Notes: generated by a model not told the origin, from the letters alone. A DNA stretch of 64,000 bases from Longispora fulva (GCF_015751905.1 NZ_JADOUF010000001.1:248001-312000); one strand, 5' to 3'; counted from the stretch's first letter, positions 28,201 to 37,375 are shown. A program made the numbers and translations.

Positions 28201-31200
28201 CACGACCAGAAGACCACCACCGGGTACACGCCGGCCGCCGGTGGGCCGGTGACCGGCACGACGACCACCACCCCGCTGCTGTGGAAGTCCACGACCACCC
28301 TCGACCCCGCGTGGGGCGTCACGGTGGCGACGGTCGACACCAACGGACGCCGTTCGGACCTGACCTATGACCCGCTCGGTCGGCTGACCGCGGTCTGGGG
28401 ACCCGGCCGGGACAAACTGAGCCAGTCCGCGAACGCCACCTACACGTACCTGACCCGCAACGACGGCCCGAGCGTCGTCACGTCCGCCGCGCTGACCCCC
28501 AACGGCGGCTACAAGCGGTCCTACGCCCTCTACGACGGGCTGGGCCGTCCCCGCCAGTCGCAGACCGCCGACGAGTCCGGCGGGCCCAACGCGGTGGTCG
28601 CCGACACCCTCTACGACACCGCCGGCCGGGCGGCCCGGACCAACCGGGGCTATCTGTCCACCGTGGCCGCCGGCCCGAACCTGTTCCAGCCCACCGGTGT
28701 GATCCCGGTGCAGAACGTGACCGTCTTCGACGGCGCGAACCGGATCACCGCCGACATCGTCAGCACCAGCGCGCCGTCCGGCGGCAGCCCCGGCGCCACG
28801 GAGAAGTGGCGCACCTCCACCTCGTACGGCGGGGACCGTACCGACCGTACGCCGCCTGCCGGCGGGGTGGTCACCTCCGCACTCACCGACGCCGCCGGGC
28901 ACACCGTCGAGCTGCGCCAGTACCACCAGGGAGTGGCCGCGGGCACCGCCGACCCGGCGACCTTCGACCGGACCACCTACACGTTCGACAACCGCGACCT
29001 GCTGCGCCGGGTGACCGACTCCGCAGGCCGGCACTGGGACACCACCTACGACCTGCGCGGCCGGCCCGTGCACGCGACCGACCCGGACTCCGGGGCCACC
29101 GACACCGCCTACGCCGACACGGGCGAGGTCCTCACCGAGACCGACGCGCACGGCACCCTGGCGTTCACCTACGACCCGATAGGACGCAAGCGCACCGAGC
29201 GCGTCGGCACGGCCACCGGCACCGTGCTCGCCGAATGGTCCTACGACACGCTGGCCAGCGGTTCGGTGGTGCGCGGCCAGCTGGCGAAGACCACCAGGTA
29301 CTCGGGCGGCCGGGCCTACTCCACCGAGGTCACCGGCTACACCGTCGACTACCAGCCCACCGGTAACAAGATCACCATCCCGGACGAGGAGACCGGACTG
29401 GGCGGCAACTACACCTACGCCTACACCTACAAGCAGGACGGCAGCCCTGCGACCACCCGACTGCCGGCGACCGGGGACCTGAAACTGGAGACCCTGACCT
29501 ACGGATACGACCTGCTCGGGCACCAGGCCACGGTCCGCGACGGCTACGGCACCAGCCCGGAGACGGATCTGGTCACGGGTACCGGATTCACGGCCTTCGG
29601 TGAGGTCGGCAGCTTCCAGCTGGCCAACAACGCTGGCAGGACCGTGGACGTGACCCGCACCTACGACACCGACACCCGCCGGCTGGCCCAGATCTGGACG
29701 TCGCGTCAGACCGGTCCCACCACGATCAGCGACATCCGGTTCAGCTACGACCCGGCCGGCAACACCACCCGGATCGCGGACCTGACCTCCGGCGACACGC
29801 AGTGTTTCCGCACCGACCACCTGCGCCGGCTCGCTGAGGCGTGGACCCCGGGCGGCGCCGACTGCGCGCCGGATCCCGCAGTCGGCGGCGGGCCCGCACC
29901 GTACTGGCAGTCCTACCGCTACGACACCGCCGGCAACCGCACGACCCTCGTCGAGCACGCCACCTCCGCCGGTGACCGCACGACCACCTCCGCCGTGGAT
30001 CCCGGCAGGCACCTGGTCACCGGCACCTCCACCACCGACGCCGCCGGAACCCGGACGGCCGGCTACACCTACACCGACGCGGGGGACACCTGGACCCGAC
30101 CGACAGCGGCGGCCGGCACCCAGACCCTGACCTGGGACCCGGAAGGACACCTGTCCACCGCGAAGGACACCACGGGCACGACCAGCTACGTCTACGACGG
30201 TGACGGCAAGCGGCTGATCCGCACCGACCCGACGGGCAAGACCCTGTACCTGCCCGGACAGGAACTGCGCTTCACCACCGCCGGCTCGACCACGGCAGCC
30301 GTCCGCTACTACCGACACGCCGACGGCACTGTGGCGATGCGCACCGGCGCGGGGATCACCTGGCTGTCCGCCGACGAACACGGCACGGCCTCCGTCTCCG
30401 TCAACGCCGTCAGCCAGGCCGTCGCGGTGCGCCGCCAGACCCCGTTCGGGGTGCCGCGCGGCACGACGGGCACGTGGGTCCCGCAGTACGACAAGGGGTT
30501 CCTGGGCGGCACCAATGACAACACCGGGCTGACGAACCTGGGTGCCCGGGAGTACGACCCAGGGACCGGGAGGTTCATCAGCCGCGACAAGGTACTGCGC
30601 AACGACGACCCGCAACAGGTCAACGGGTACGCCTACGCCAACAACAACCCGGTCACCTTCACCGACCCGACCGGGCTGGACTGGCTGGACTCGCTGTCGG
30701 ACGCCGCGAGTGACTTCGTCGACACGGCCACCGACGTGATCGATCGCACCGACGCCCCGATGTTCGCCCTCGGACTGGGGATGACCCTGCTCGGCGGCAT
30801 GACCGACACCCTCGGCGGCGCGCTGTGCGCCACCGGGGTGGGCGCCCCGCTGGGCGCGGTGGTCCTCGCCGGCGGGATCTACGTCACCAGCGCGGGCGTG
30901 GCCATCGCCGTCACGGCCGTCGCCGCGCCGAACATCGCCTACGCCGTGCAGAACAACGACTCCGGTGGCGGAGGGGGTGAGTCAGACGACCCGGACTCGG
31001 CGGCGACCCCGCGCGAGTACGAGGAGGAGATCCGGATGCTGATGAAGGACCACGACAACAAGGGTGGCGGCGCACTCACCGAGGAGAACGCGATCGAGTC
31101 CCTCCAGGGCCCGCCCGGCACCAAGCCCAACGTCACCGAGGACGGCCTCAAGGGCGGCGCGGACATCGAGTTCACCGACGCGGATGGCAACGTCGTCCTG

Positions 31201-31542
31201 CGCCGCGAGGTGAAGACCACCGGCAACGTCGACGGCTACAGCAGTTTCAACAGCCACATCAAAGAGGCCAACTTGCAGTTCGACAAGGACGGCGAGATCT
31301 TCTACCAGGTCAAGGACGGCGCCGACGTCGAGAACTGGATTCAGCGCTGGCAGGGATCCCGGCGGGGTGTGGACAGCTACACCAAGGTCAAGGTCCGGTT
31401 CCGCACCGAGAGCGGCAAGGACCTCGGCACCTACAATCTGGGCATCAAGGGCAAGGCTGGCTACACCCCGCCCAAGCCGCAGCCGAGGCCAGAGCCGCCC
31501 CGCCAGCAGGGTGGCTGCCGGCGATACCCCGGGGAGTGCTGA
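25273..31542 (+). CDS. Secreted RHS-repeat polymorphic toxin with a nuclease-like C-terminal domain
   Basis: A 2089-residue protein with a Sec signal peptide (WLSAAVAVGLAASLLSAAPA). A beta-propeller-like N-terminal region is followed by many YD/RHS repeats (for example YDTAGNRTTL). The RHS-associated core ends at about residue 1800 with YDPGTGRFISRD and the NPVTFTDPTGL junction. After it come a hydrophobic segment (~1835-1895), a Gly/Asp/Ser linker and a ~170-residue tip. The tip has D1964-x-E1966 (ADIEF) and, 13 residues later, E1979-V-K1981 (RREVKTT), the spacing of a PD-(D/E)XK nuclease site. I did not recognise a named toxin family. GTG 25273 follows GAAAGG. The TGA overlaps the next ATG by one base (TGATG), typical of toxin-immunity coupling. 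Confidence 0.88.
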   Translation: MFAPPRPRRGWLSAAVAVGLAASLLSAAPALAAPYHPGHAQKETPVAGRSVKPGPASAPPIAPPFRGTAPVWPPATSVDVDLAAASGVRGLGAGQRASAVRAAGTPVWLATAGRPTATAVARKETVRTLDHAASAAAGVDGLVFAVSGDSGPLDIAVDYSGFRWAGGADWAQRLRLVELPDCALTTPTADGCHGRPVPSRTDTAAATVSTTVTGSRLLGLTTGTGSGAGNYAATPLSPSALWSAGSNTGGFSWAYPMRTPPSLGGPAPQLKLAYSSAAVDGKMAASNNQPGWVGEGFDLDPGFIERRYRPCVEDRGAGANNPDTGGDQCWATDNATLSFGGHGGELIKDPTVADRWRTRADDGTLVEHRTGAANGARNGEYWVVTTTDGTQYWFGQSAGATLTMPVAGNHADEPCHATAFADSFCVQAWQWHLDHVVDTHGNTMSYVYAKETNKYAKNNKTTDLVSYDRAGYLTRIDYGTRTDRTEAAPMQVVFDTADRCLSACATHDAGHWPDVPWDTECVTSPCTMLSPTFWSTKRLVKVTTRVAGSPVEEWTLTQSFPDPGDGTRAGLWLERISHKGLVRGTAPMPDVVFEGVQLSNRVDTYNDQYAAMKWWRLRTITLETGGKISVTYSAADCVPGTRMPDPAALQDNTLRCYPVRWKPEGNDDAIVDFFHKYVVTDITETDLPASGGAPRTLTHYDYVGDPAWHYTDDDGLIKAENKTWSVWRGYGAVRTVKGDPGERTVTEARYFRGMDGDHLPTGTRDVSLPAIAVGGVPKATDEDAFAGMTRETLVWNGAAEVSATVSEPWQSPPTATRTINNSTVYARHTQVAVAHTRTALDGGRGYRTTRTASTYENTYGTVTQAEDSGDEKVAGDETCTVTSYARNTGAWLVAAPNRIEKYGVTCAKVTAGTYTATDVIGDNRMSFDQQAFGAAPTRGEVTRNEELTSVAGARGYVTTARSDFDANGRVVANYDAHDQKTTTGYTPAAGGPVTGTTTTTPLLWKSTTTLDPAWGVTVATVDTNGRRSDLTYDPLGRLTAVWGPGRDKLSQSANATYTYLTRNDGPSVVTSAALTPNGGYKRSYALYDGLGRPRQSQTADESGGPNAVVADTLYDTAGRAARTNRGYLSTVAAGPNLFQPTGVIPVQNVTVFDGANRITADIVSTSAPSGGSPGATEKWRTSTSYGGDRTDRTPPAGGVVTSALTDAAGHTVELRQYHQGVAAGTADPATFDRTTYTFDNRDLLRRVTDSAGRHWDTTYDLRGRPVHATDPDSGATDTAYADTGEVLTETDAHGTLAFTYDPIGRKRTERVGTATGTVLAEWSYDTLASGSVVRGQLAKTTRYSGGRAYSTEVTGYTVDYQPTGNKITIPDEETGLGGNYTYAYTYKQDGSPATTRLPATGDLKLETLTYGYDLLGHQATVRDGYGTSPETDLVTGTGFTAFGEVGSFQLANNAGRTVDVTRTYDTDTRRLAQIWTSRQTGPTTISDIRFSYDPAGNTTRIADLTSGDTQCFRTDHLRRLAEAWTPGGADCAPDPAVGGGPAPYWQSYRYDTAGNRTTLVEHATSAGDRTTTSAVDPGRHLVTGTSTTDAAGTRTAGYTYTDAGDTWTRPTAAAGTQTLTWDPEGHLSTAKDTTGTTSYVYDGDGKRLIRTDPTGKTLYLPGQELRFTTAGSTTAAVRYYRHADGTVAMRTGAGITWLSADEHGTASVSVNAVSQAVAVRRQTPFGVPRGTTGTWVPQYDKGFLGGTNDNTGLTNLGAREYDPGTGRFISRDKVLRNDDPQQVNGYAYANNNPVTFTDPTGLDWLDSLSDAASDFVDTATDVIDRTDAPMFALGLGMTLLGGMTDTLGGALCATGVGAPLGAVVLAGGIYVTSAGVAIAVTAVAAPNIAYAVQNNDSGGGGGESDDPDSAATPREYEEEIRMLMKDHDNKGGGALTEENAIESLQGPPGTKPNVTEDGLKGGADIEFTDADGNVVLRREVKTTGNVDGYSSFNSHIKEANLQFDKDGEIFYQVKDGADVENWIQRWQGSRRGVDSYTKVKVRFRTESGKDLGTYNLGIKGKAGYTPPKPQPRPEPPRQQGGCRRYPGEC

Positions 31543-31850
31543 TGAGCGAAGGAACGTGGCTGGCCTGCGTGGACTGCAAGGTCATGCTGCCACTGGGCCG
31601 GGCGGTGAAGGATCCGGCGACCCGCGACATCGTCTTCATCGCCGAGTACCGCTCGGGGCGTCCGGCCCGGCTCGACGAGCGGCTCGACCGGGTGCTGTGG
31701 AAGATGCTCGCCGAGCACCCCGGCCACCGGCTGGAGGTGGTCCGGGAGAACAGCACCCAACTCGACGACCTGGGCGAAATGCTCACCCTGGGGGAGGACG
31801 AGATCGGCTCACCCACCCTGGAGGAGTACCTGGCCGGCTGGCCCGGATAG
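31542..31850 (+). CDS. Candidate immunity protein for the RHS toxin
   Basis: A 102-residue, acidic, signal-less protein starting MSEGTWLACVDCKVMLPLGR. Its ATG shares one base with the toxin stop and GGGGAG lies 5 bases upstream, inside the toxin's last codons. Apart from one CxxC pair there are no recognised motifs. Small acidic proteins directly after the C-terminus of an RHS toxin are typically the cognate cytoplasmic immunity protein. That role is inferred from position, size and coupling only. A strong terminator follows 7 bp downstream, so toxin and immunity gene end the transcript together. Confidence 0.65.
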   Translation: MSEGTWLACVDCKVMLPLGRAVKDPATRDIVFIAEYRSGRPARLDERLDRVLWKMLAEHPGHRLEVVRENSTQLDDLGEMLTLGEDEIGSPTLEEYLAGWPG

Positions 31851-31856
31851 CGCGAC

Positions 31857-31887
31857 CGGCCCGGCGTCCACCCAGGACGCCGGGCCG
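31857..31887 (+). terminator. Strong terminator after the toxin-immunity pair
   Basis: A perfect 13-bp stem, CGGCCCGGCGTCC with GGACGCCGGGCCG, and a 5-base loop. Confidence 0.8.
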
Positions 31888-31977
31888 CACGTGCCACCAC
31901 ACCCGTCTTCGGGTACCTTCGACCGGGCCGGCTGTCGCGAACCTGACACCGGCGCCGCTCGGTACCAGGAGGCCGGC

Positions 31978-34900
31978 ATGGAGTTCCGCCTGCTCGGCCC
32001 GCTGGAGGTACGCGACGGCGAGCAGGTGATCCCTGTGACGTCGTCCCGACAACGGGCCATGCTCGCAGCCCTGGCGCTGCGGGCCGGCTCCGTGGTTCCC
32101 GTCGACGACCTCGTCGCCGTCATCTGGGGCGAGTCCCCGCCGCCCTCCGCCCGCAGTGTGCTGCAGAGTCTGGCTCTCCGGCTCCGCAAGCTGCTCGGCC
32201 CGCACGCCCACGTGCTCGTGACCCGGTCACCCGGCTACCTCCTCGACGTCGACCCCGACACCGTCGACACCGCCGCCGCCCGCCGACTGCGTGCCGAGGC
32301 CGAGCGGGCCGCAGCTGCCGGTGACCTGGCCACCGAGGCCGACCGGCTACGGTCGACACTGGCACTGTGGCGGGGCCGGGCCCTCGTCGACGTCGACTCC
32401 GACCTGCTCCGCAGGGAGGACGCGGCTTGGTGGGCCGAGTGGCACCTCGACACCCTCGAGCGCAGGATCGTCGTCGACCTCGCCCTCGGCCGGGGTGGTC
32501 AGGCCATCGGCGAGCTGCGCGAACTCACCGCCGCGCACCCGTTCCGCGAACAGTTCCGGGTCCTGCTCGTCACTGCCCTGCACCAGGCGGGCAGGCGGGC
32601 CGAGGCGCTCGCCGAGTACCAGGCCGCCCGCACCATCCTCATCGACGAGCTCGGCGTGGAGCCGGGCGCCAACCTGCGCCGCGCGCACCGCGAAGCCCTC
32701 GGGGCCGAACCCGAGCCGCCCGCCGAGCGGCCGGCCCCAGCCGCCCCGTCCGCACCCGTCCCCGCCCAGTTGCCGCACGAGGCGTCGGGCTTCACCGGAC
32801 GGGTCGCCGAACTGGCCGCGCTCGACGAGCTGGCGGCCGGACGTACCCCCGGAGTGGTCATCGTCGCCGTGACCGGGCCCGCCGGCGTCGGCAAGACCGC
32901 GTTCGTCGTGCACTGGGCGCACCGGAACCGGACGGCGTTCGCCGACGGCCAGCTCTACGCCGACCTGCGCGGCTTCGACGCCCGGCACCCGCCGGTGCCC
33001 CCGACGGAGATCCTGCGGCAGTTTCTCCGCGCGCTCGGCGTGCCCCCGGCTGGCATGCCGGACAGCGCCGACGAACTCACCCAGCTGTATCGATCCATAG
33101 TGGCCGGTCGCCGCCTGCTCGTGGTGCTGGACAACGCGGCGACCCCCGACCAGGTGCGGCCCCTGCTGCCGGGCGGCGACGGCTGTGTCGTCGTGGTCAC
33201 CAGCCGCCGCCGACTCGGCGGACTCACCGCCAGGGACGGAGCCCGGACAGTCGCCCTGAGCATGCTGTCGGCCGCAGAGTCCCACGAACTGCTCGCCGCC
33301 ATCGCCGGACGCGACCGGCTGCTCGCCGACCCGGACGCCGCCACCGAACTCGCCGCGCTCTGCGGTCACCTGCCACTGGCCCTGCGGATCGTCGCGGCCA
33401 ACCTGGCCGCCACCCGGCTCGGCATCCGAGAGGTGGCCACCGAACTCGGCCGGGGCGACCGGCTGGCCGCACTGTCCTTCGCGGACGATCCCGAAACAGC
33501 CGTCGGGGCCGCGTTCGCCCTTTCCTACGCCGCACTGGAGCCGACCGAGCAGGCCATGTTCCGCCGGCTGTCGCTGTGCACCGGCCCGGACACGACCGCG
33601 GACATCGCCGCCGCGCTCGTGGACGGCGATCACGCCGACCCGACCACCTTGCTGGGCGCCCTCGCGTCGGCACACCTCGTGGAGGAGTACCGCCCGCGCC
33701 GCTACCGGCTGCATGACCTGCTGCGGCTGTACGCGACCGACCGCGCCGCCGCCGAGGACCCGCCCGGGACACTCGCGGCCACCCGGCACCGGCTGCTGTC
33801 GACGTACCTGTCGACCACCGACGCGGCGTGCACCCTGCTGTTCCCCCATGCGCTCCGGGTGGCCATGCCGGCGCTGGCCGGCCCACCCGTTGCCTTCGCC
33901 GACCAGCAGGCCGCGCTCGACTGGCTGGACCGCGAGCACGTCAACGTGCTGTTCGCCGTGGCCGACGCGGTCGGCGGTGGCGAGGCGAGGCTCGGCTGGT
34001 GCCTGACCGACGCGCTCCGCGGGTACTTCCTGTACAACAACGGCGGCACGCTCTGGCTGGACACGCTCACCCTGACCGCCGACGCGGCCCGCGAGCACGC
34101 CGAGACCGGCGTCGAGGGCCTGATCACCCAGGCCATGGGCACCTACCACGACCAGCGGGGCGCCGCGGCCGCCGCGACAGCCCACTACCTGCGCGCCGTC
34201 GAACTGCACCGGCTCTCCGGCAACATCCGCGCAGAGGCCAACACCCTCAACAATCTCTCCGCGACCGACTTCGCCGCAGGGCGACTCGGCGAGGCGATCG
34301 AGCGCCTCCAGCGGGTGATCACGCTGTTCGGCCAGCTGCACAACCAGCACGGCGAGACACTCGCCCGACACAATCTTGGCCGGATCCTGCTCGCGGTGGG
34401 CCGGTTCCACGAGGCCATCGGGCACGCGACCGCCGCGCTGGAGCTCACCAGGCAGCGGCAGTCCCGGTCAGAGGAGGGGCTCGCCCTGCACCTGCTGGGC
34501 TTGGTGCACGACCGGCTCGGCCACACCGAGGAGGCTCTCGCGGCACTGCACGCCGCCGCCGACATCCATCAGGAGCTGGGCACCAGAATCGAGCTGGCCA
34601 GCGTCCACGCGGAGCTCGCCCTGACCTACCTCAGCAGCGGCGACCAGACCGAAGCGGCCCGGCACGCCGAACTCGGCGTGCACCTGGCCCGGGAGAACGG
34701 CGGCACGTCGCGCGAACCGAGTACCCTGCACGCCCGCGCGATGGTGCACTACGAGAAGGGCGACACCGCAGCCGCCCGCCGCGACCTGGACACAGCCCAG
34801 ACACTCACCGCCGGTATCCAACGTCCGGTAGAGACGGACATCGCAACGGCGCTGGCCCTGGTCGTCCTGCGGGAGGGCGACGCCACCGGCGCCCTCGGAC

Positions 34901-35130
34901 ACGCCTACCGGGCGTTGACGCTCTCCCGGCACTCGGGGAGCACCGCGCAAGAAGGCGACGCGCTGATCGCGGCCGCCGCAGCGCACCTGGCCCTCGGCGA
35001 GGCCCGGCAAGCCGCGACGACAGCCGGACGAGCTGCCGCGATCCACCACGACAGCGGCTACCGGCGGGGGGAGCACCGAGCCCGGCAGGCACTCGCCAGG
35101 GCCACAGCCCACGAAGGGACCACCGCCTGA
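31978..35130 (+). CDS. AfsR-like SARP transcriptional regulator (DNA-binding, BTAD, NB-ARC, TPR)
   Basis: A 1050-residue regulator. Residues 1-90 form an OmpR-type DNA-binding domain (MEFRLLGPLEVRDG to LLDVDPDTVD) and ~95-240 the bacterial transcriptional activation domain. An NB-ARC ATPase follows (Walker A GPAGVGKTA at ~302-310, RRLLVVLDNA as Walker B, PLALRI). The C-terminal ~350 residues are TPR-like repeats. Such proteins activate secondary-metabolism genes. AGGAGG lies 5 bases before the ATG at 31978, preferred over an in-frame upstream ATG. No obvious cluster adjoins it; the NRPS genes are 27 kb away. It converges on the ECF41 gene. Confidence 0.9.
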   Translation: MEFRLLGPLEVRDGEQVIPVTSSRQRAMLAALALRAGSVVPVDDLVAVIWGESPPPSARSVLQSLALRLRKLLGPHAHVLVTRSPGYLLDVDPDTVDTAAARRLRAEAERAAAAGDLATEADRLRSTLALWRGRALVDVDSDLLRREDAAWWAEWHLDTLERRIVVDLALGRGGQAIGELRELTAAHPFREQFRVLLVTALHQAGRRAEALAEYQAARTILIDELGVEPGANLRRAHREALGAEPEPPAERPAPAAPSAPVPAQLPHEASGFTGRVAELAALDELAAGRTPGVVIVAVTGPAGVGKTAFVVHWAHRNRTAFADGQLYADLRGFDARHPPVPPTEILRQFLRALGVPPAGMPDSADELTQLYRSIVAGRRLLVVLDNAATPDQVRPLLPGGDGCVVVVTSRRRLGGLTARDGARTVALSMLSAAESHELLAAIAGRDRLLADPDAATELAALCGHLPLALRIVAANLAATRLGIREVATELGRGDRLAALSFADDPETAVGAAFALSYAALEPTEQAMFRRLSLCTGPDTTADIAAALVDGDHADPTTLLGALASAHLVEEYRPRRYRLHDLLRLYATDRAAAEDPPGTLAATRHRLLSTYLSTTDAACTLLFPHALRVAMPALAGPPVAFADQQAALDWLDREHVNVLFAVADAVGGGEARLGWCLTDALRGYFLYNNGGTLWLDTLTLTADAAREHAETGVEGLITQAMGTYHDQRGAAAAATAHYLRAVELHRLSGNIRAEANTLNNLSATDFAAGRLGEAIERLQRVITLFGQLHNQHGETLARHNLGRILLAVGRFHEAIGHATAALELTRQRQSRSEEGLALHLLGLVHDRLGHTEEALAALHAAADIHQELGTRIELASVHAELALTYLSSGDQTEAARHAELGVHLARENGGTSREPSTLHARAMVHYEKGDTAAARRDLDTAQTLTAGIQRPVETDIATALALVVLREGDATGALGHAYRALTLSRHSGSTAQEGDALIAAAAAHLALGEARQAATTAGRAAAIHHDSGYRRGEHRARQALARATAHEGTTA

Positions 35131-35248
35131 CCCGGAGCCCGGTGCGACGGCCGGGGACAGGGGGAGGCGAATCGCGTCGAACTCCGCGACCCGCAATCGC
35201 CGCTCCGTACAGCCGAGCCTCCTGACTCGCTGTCGCAGCCAGGGTCTC

Positions 35249-36178
35249 TTACTCTGCCAGGCGCGCCATGTCGGACACCAGGCCGAGGTGGCTGAGTTTG
35301 TCGGGGTTGGACACGGAGTGGATCGCGCGGATCGCGCCGTCTGCGATGTGGAGCTCGACGACGCTGACCACCCGGCCGTCGGGGTCGTAGGTGACGGCGC
35401 CCGGGCGGCCGTTGACCCAGGCTGGGCGTAGCGTGGCGCCGAGCAGTCGGACGCGGCGGATCCCGCCGACGAACAGTTGTCCGACGCGGTGCGGCTCGGC
35501 CACCGGGTGTCTGGTCGCCCGCGCCTTGCCGCCGCCGTCGCCGGTGAACACCACGTCAGGGGCGAGCATGGCGAGTAGGCCGTCCAGGTCGCCGCCGTCG
35601 GCGGCTTCGAAGAACCTGCGGGCGAGTTCCGCGCCCTCCGCCCGCCGCGCCGGGGCTGGCGCGCTGTCGGTGCCCCTGCCGTCGGCGGCGATGCGCCGTC
35701 TGGCCCGGGCGAAGATCTGCCGGCAGTTGGCCTCGGATTTGCCGGTGGCCTGGGCCAGGTCCGGGTAGTCGTACGCGAACACCTCGCGGAGCACGAACAC
35801 CGCCCGCTCGATCGGGGACAGCGCCTCCAGGAGCACGAGGAACGCCATCGACAGCGAGTCGGCCAGCTCGGCGTGCTCGGCCGGCCCCGGTCGGTCGGTG
35901 GTCACGACGACCGGCTCGGGCAGCCAGCTGCCCACGTAGGTCTCGCGCCGGACCCGTGCCGAGGTCAGGTGGTTGATGCCGAGTCTGGTCACCGCCGTGG
36001 CGAGGTACGCCTTCGGGGCGGCGATCGTGGTACCCGCCTGGTGCGCCCGGGTCAGGCCGAGGAACGCGTCCTGCACGATGTCCTCGGCGTCGCCCACCGA
36101 TCCGGTCACCCCGTAGGCGATGGAGAACAGCAGCGGCCGGTAGCCCGCCGCGTCCGTCACGTCCGCTGATCCCGGCAC
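35249..36178 (-). CDS. ECF41-type RNA polymerase sigma factor with fused NTF2-like domain
   Basis: A 309-residue ECF sigma factor. Region 2 (VGDAEDIVQDAFLGLTRA, ~26-44) and region 4 (LSPIERAVFVLREVFAYDY and EANCRQIFARARRRI) are followed by a ~120-residue SnoaL/NTF2-like extension (~185-300) with the NPDKL motif typical of ECF41. The YVGSWLPEP linker is also characteristic. Members usually have no anti-sigma factor; the extension controls activity. GTG 36178 follows GGGAGGT. Divergent from it are an AhpD-like gene and a DoxX-like gene, a known ECF41 neighbourhood and the likely regulon. Confidence 0.9.
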   Translation of the reverse strand: MPGSADVTDAAGYRPLLFSIAYGVTGSVGDAEDIVQDAFLGLTRAHQAGTTIAAPKAYLATAVTRLGINHLTSARVRRETYVGSWLPEPVVVTTDRPGPAEHAELADSLSMAFLVLLEALSPIERAVFVLREVFAYDYPDLAQATGKSEANCRQIFARARRRIAADGRGTDSAPAPARRAEGAELARRFFEAADGGDLDGLLAMLAPDVVFTGDGGGKARATRHPVAEPHRVGQLFVGGIRRVRLLGATLRPAWVNGRPGAVTYDPDGRVVSVVELHIADGAIRAIHSVSNPDKLSHLGLVSDMARLAE

Positions 36179-36317
36179 GGCACCTCCCCGCTCGCCTACC
36201 GCGGCACCCGGTCGGGTTCACGGCCTCAGCATGATCACCCGAAGATCCACGCGGCGTCCAGCGGGTGGCCGGTCGGACTGCGGTCGCCTGAGCCTGGGGG
36301 AGACGCACGCCACACTT

Positions 36318-36344
36318 CGTCACAGCTCGCCGGGGGGCCCTGTC
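36318..36344 (+). promoter_or_regulatory. Candidate ECF41 promoter of the AhpD-like operon
   Basis: CGTCACA (36318-36324), 16 bp, then TGTC (36341-36344). The published ECF41 consensus is close to TGTCACA with a CGTC -10 element, so each half differs at one base. It lies 40 bp upstream of the AhpD-like start. Confidence 0.5.
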
Positions 36345-36383
36345 TTAAGAGGGCAACAGCGAACAACGATCCAGGAGTACCCG

Positions 36384-36854
36384 ATGAACGCTCGTCTGAA
36401 CGTCATGGCCAGCCCGGTCGCCGCCAAGGCCATGAAGCACATCATCGCCGCGCACCGGGCGCTGGCGGACTCGACGGTGCCGGCCTCGACGCGGGAACTG
36501 GTGATGCTGCGCGCGAGCCAGATCAACGGCTGCGCCGGGTGCGTCGACATGCACACCAAGGACGCCACAGCGGCCGGGGAGTCCCAGGTGCGCCTTCACC
36601 TGGTCGCGGTCTGGCGGGAGGCCACCGTGTTCACCGAGGCCGAACGCGCCGCACTGGAGCTGACCGAGCAGGGCACCCGGATCGCCGACGCGGCCGGCGG
36701 TGTCCCGGACGAGGTCTGGGCGAACGCCGCCCGGCACTACGACGACGACCAGCTCGCCGACCTGGTGACCCAGATCGCGCTCATCAACGCCTTCAACCGG
36801 GGAAACGTCATCATCAGGCAGCCCGCCGGCGGCTACCAGCCCGGCCAGCACTGA
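36384..36854 (+). CDS. Carboxymuconolactone decarboxylase / AhpD-like alkylhydroperoxidase
   Basis: A 156-residue all-alpha protein with the AhpD-type redox motif CAGCVDMH (CxxC followed by His, ~residues 50-57), usually a thiol-dependent peroxidase. AGGAG precedes the ATG by 6 bases. It is the first gene of a two-gene unit divergent from the ECF41 sigma gene, the most common partner of that sigma group. Peroxide or organic radical defence is likely (family knowledge). Confidence 0.87.
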   Translation: MNARLNVMASPVAAKAMKHIIAAHRALADSTVPASTRELVMLRASQINGCAGCVDMHTKDATAAGESQVRLHLVAVWREATVFTEAERAALELTEQGTRIADAAGGVPDEVWANAARHYDDDQLADLVTQIALINAFNRGNVIIRQPAGGYQPGQH

Positions 36855-36895
36855 CACACCCTGATCGCCACCCTCGATTACGTAAGGACAGTACC

Positions 36896-37282
36896 GTGAA
36901 CATCGCTCTGTGGATCGTCACCGGACTCCTCGCCGCCGCCTACCTGCTCGGCGGTGGCTTCAAGCTGATCATGCCGAAGGAGAAGATCGCCGCCAGCGGG
37001 GCCAGCGCCAGATGGGTCGAACACTTCAGCGCCGCCGGGGTGAAGGCCATCGGAGCCCTTGAGGTCGCGGCCGCGGTCGGCCTGGTCCTGCCGGCGCTCC
37101 TCGACATCGCGCCGATCCTGGTGCCGCTCGCCGCCCTCGGCCTGGTGCTGATGATGACCGGTGCGGCGATCACCCGCGCCCGGCGGCACGAGACCAAGCT
37201 CATGATGGTGGACCTGGCCTACCTCGCCCTGGCGGCCTTCGTGGCCTGGGGCCGCTTCGGCCCCGAATCCTTCCTCACCTGA
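36896..37282 (+). CDS. DoxX-like integral membrane protein
   Basis: A 128-residue protein with four predicted membrane helices (starts NIALWIVTGLLAAAYLLGG; ends AYLALAAFVAWGRFGPESF). The layout fits the DoxX-like family. The start is GTG 36896 after TAAGGA. It lies 41 bp behind the AhpD-like gene and is probably co-transcribed with it. Confidence 0.8.
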   Translation: MNIALWIVTGLLAAAYLLGGGFKLIMPKEKIAASGASARWVEHFSAAGVKAIGALEVAAAVGLVLPALLDIAPILVPLAALGLVLMMTGAAITRARRHETKLMMVDLAYLALAAFVAWGRFGPESFLT

Positions 37283-37375
37283 CCCGGGAGCGGCGGCGCC
37301 GGTCTAGCGGAGCCAGAACCCGCATCGCGCCACCACCGCCCACCGCTCATCGGCCCGCCGACCCCGTCCGAGGTA

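Noticed and set aside
28000-30500. CRISPR-like periodic repeats
   Set aside because: The periodicity comes from degenerate RHS/YD protein repeats; no conserved repeat-spacer structure exists.
25339-30615. A 1758-codon open frame antisense to the RHS toxin gene
   Set aside because: Codon bias of the RHS gene leaves its antisense frame free of stops; the product is low-complexity Gly/Val/Arg sequence with no recognisable domain.
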